A stretch of 7,958 nucleotides of DNA, from the NCBI GenBank assembly GCA_001800495.1, contig MGVM01000089.1, positions 2,255 to 10,212 on the forward strand, in the 5' to 3' direction. Shown piece after piece: positions 6,728 to 7,958 of this stretch. Position numbers and translations under genes: made by a program. How positions within the stretch are numbered: position 1 is the first letter of the stretch; every line of letters starts with the position of its first letter. Origin of the DNA: Elusimicrobia bacterium RIFOXYB2_FULL_48_7. Lineage in GTDB: Bacteria; Elusimicrobiota; Endomicrobiia; CG1-02-37-114; XYA2-FULL-39-19. The notes under the pieces are model-generated. The model worked only from the letters and a program-made list of their open reading frames with translations, made no database searches and was not told the origin of the DNA.

Positions 6728-6988
6728 TTACTTTGTAAGTGCCAGTTTGCCTGTTACCGAATCGCCGTTACTGCCCCTGATTTTGTATATATAAATTCCC
6801 CTGGCTAGTTTCTCGCCGTCCTGGTTCCTGCCATCCCAGGAGATTTCTTCCCCGCCTGAAAGTTTTCTCACCAGCCTGCCGGTGACCGTGTAAATATTAA
6901 CTTCAGAACTTGCTGCCCCTGCAGCCCTGAATTTCATCGGGTTGCTTGCAGAAACCTTGCAAGGGTTCGGATAAGCATGAACCTCCGG
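6728..6988 (-). repeat. C-terminal sorting-domain module, copy 2 (in jelly-roll protein gene)
   Basis: Encodes the last 86 residues of the jelly-roll protein, from PEVHAYPNPCK to GKLALTK. It pairs with copy 1 at 1309-1584, with shared exact DNA stretches of 15 to 17 bases. It lacks the Gly/Ala-rich insertion of copy 1 and ends with one extra residue before the stop. Confidence 0.8.
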
Positions 6989-7958
6989 GCTTACCTGAGG
7001 CAGCGGCTCCGTTCCTGTAACCGTAAAAGTTTTGTCCGGTGAAACTGTTTCCAGGCCGTCTATGTTCGTGCATCTTACCCTGTAATGATATGCCTGTCCC
7101 GTTGTCAAACCCGGGATTGTCATGCTGTGGTTAAGCGCGTAATAACCTTCCGTTACCGTATCGCCGTAACCCGTTGAAACACCGTAATCCAGCGCGCTTA
7201 TCGCTGTGACATCAGTATTGAAGGTAATTGTCGCAAGAGTGCCCGAAACAGCCGCGGCAATATCTGAAATTACCGGCGCGACATTGCTTACAGGGCCGAT
7301 GTAAAAATCCGCAACCGCCAGTTCGTCAATATAAACCGTGGGAGTAAGCGCAACGGTCGCGTCCATCAGCCCGCACTGCATCTGGTTCCAGCTTACTACA
7401 TCGCTTAAATCCGTATTAAATGAGGCGAATTCAGTACCATCGAGCCAGCATTTGACGGTTGCTGTGCTTGCCGGTTGCGGCGCGCGCACTTCCAGGCAGT
7501 ACCATTTCCCTTCCTGCCAGGTTATCCCGGGATACGCGCCGGCCCAGGTTTTGTTTACCTGAAACACCGCCCCTGAACTCCTTAAAGAAAAAACAACATA
7601 CCTGTTGCCTTTAGTGTCATTTATTCTCAATAATGATATTTTGTCATTTATTCCCCAGCCGTTGAAAAACCCTGCCGGAAAATAAAAATAGAATCTTGCA
7701 TCATACTGGTAACAGCTGTCCGGGAGATTCTTCAGCAGGTAGCAATCGTCCAGGGTAGGGCTGGTATCCATGAATTTTACGCTGTTGTTCCCCAGCTGTT
7801 TTTGTTCGGTGGTTATCCCGATGGCCCCGGCCGCCTGGTTGCCGCTGTACCAGCCGCCGAATTGGACTGTCCAGTTTTCAAAATTATCCCTGAATACCAC
7901 GCCAAGCAGAACCCTGGCGCCGTTTGAACTTTTTACCGCGCTCAACAGCCCTGCGCCG
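6728..7958 (-). CDS. Secreted jelly-roll (concanavalin-like) / FN3 protein with C-terminal sorting domain, 5' end cut by window edge
   Basis: The frame is open to the window edge (409 complete codons visible). A TTG at 7945 could be read as a start, but it has no ribosome site and no signal peptide follows, so the protein most likely begins outside the window. Numbering visible residues, about 22-220 (from FRDNFENW to VYIDELAVADFYIGP) are rich in beta strands and aromatics, with the D-F-E-x-W opening and YIDEL ending usual for concanavalin/LamG-like carbohydrate-binding or polysaccharide-lyase folds. About 228-314 is an FN3-like domain with a YGVSTGYGDTV segment resembling the fibronectin-like domain of purple acid phosphatases. 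Residues 324-409 are the YPNPCK...GIYIYKI sorting domain. A catalytic module may lie in the missing N-terminal part. A glycan-binding or glycan-degrading role is inferred from the fold and neighbours; no catalytic residues can be assigned. Confidence 0.75.
   Translation of the reverse strand, partial: GAGLLSAVKSSNGARVLLGVVFRDNFENWTVQFGGWYSGNQAAGAIGITTEQKQLGNNSVKFMDTSPTLDDCYLLKNLPDSCYQYDARFYFYFPAGFFNGWGINDKISLLRINDTKGNRYVVFSLRSSGAVFQVNKTWAGAYPGITWQEGKWYCLEVRAPQPASTATVKCWLDGTEFASFNTDLSDVVSWNQMQCGLMDATVALTPTVYIDELAVADFYIGPVSNVAPVISDIAAAVSGTLATITFNTDVTAISALDYGVSTGYGDTVTEGYYALNHSMTIPGLTTGQAYHYRVRCTNIDGLETVSPDKTFTVTGTEPLPQVSPEVHAYPNPCKVSASNPMKFRAAGAASSEVNIYTVTGRLVRKLSGGEEISWDGRNQDGEKLARGIYIYKIRGSNGDSVTGKLALTK

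Noticed and set aside
7943..7945. TTG at 7945 as the true start of the jelly-roll protein
   Set aside because: The frame continues to the window edge, no ribosome site precedes it and no signal peptide follows although the protein carries a sorting domain.

Overview
The window is a stretch of co-directional genes, all on the minus strand and read from high to low coordinates. It looks like a carbohydrate-use locus of a diderm bacterium. Base composition is moderate (about half G+C by eye). Three gene products carry recognisable export features: two have N-terminal signal peptides, and two (one of them overlapping with the first group) end in a YPNPCK...WDG..N..G..LARGIYIYKI...GKL domain. This domain resembles the FlgD-like / type IX-style C-terminal sorting domains of Bacteroidota and of several candidate phyla (Elusimicrobiota, Firestonebacteria, Omnitrophota and similar). 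I cannot fix the phylum from this window, but an uncultured lineage of that kind is the best guess.

Layout in transcription order. (1) 7958-6728: the 3' part of a secreted protein with a concanavalin-like jelly-roll domain, an FN3-like domain and the C-terminal sorting domain. A hairpin flanked by A and T tracts follows it at 6692-6725. (2) 6676-5423: a Gfo/Idh/MocA-family NAD(P)-dependent sugar oxidoreductase. (3) 5411-4458: an extended SDR nucleotide-sugar epimerase of the GalE type. (4) 4473-3055: a GHMP sugar kinase of the long, eukaryote-like GALK2/Gal1 galactokinase type. (5) 3054-1309: a secreted CE2-type SGNH carbohydrate esterase with FN3 and the C-terminal sorting domain. (6) 1258-1: a secreted GH5-type glycanase that runs off the window edge. 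Genes 2 to 6 are spaced 11, -16, 0 and 50 bases apart with Shine-Dalgarno sites in or at the end of the preceding gene, so they look like one operon with translational coupling.

How the genes may work together (inference): the exported GH5 glycanase and CE2 deacetylase would open an acetylated plant-type glycan outside the cell. The sugar kinase and epimerase would route a released galactose-type sugar into nucleotide-sugar metabolism, and the oxidoreductase would act on another sugar or derivative. An acetylated galactoglucomannan would fit all of these roles but is not proven. The kinase subtype and a small residue in the epimerase substrate pocket also leave N-acetylgalactosamine open as a substrate.

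I see no RNA genes, CRISPR array, mobile element or origin. No gene-free stretch exceeds about 55 bases.
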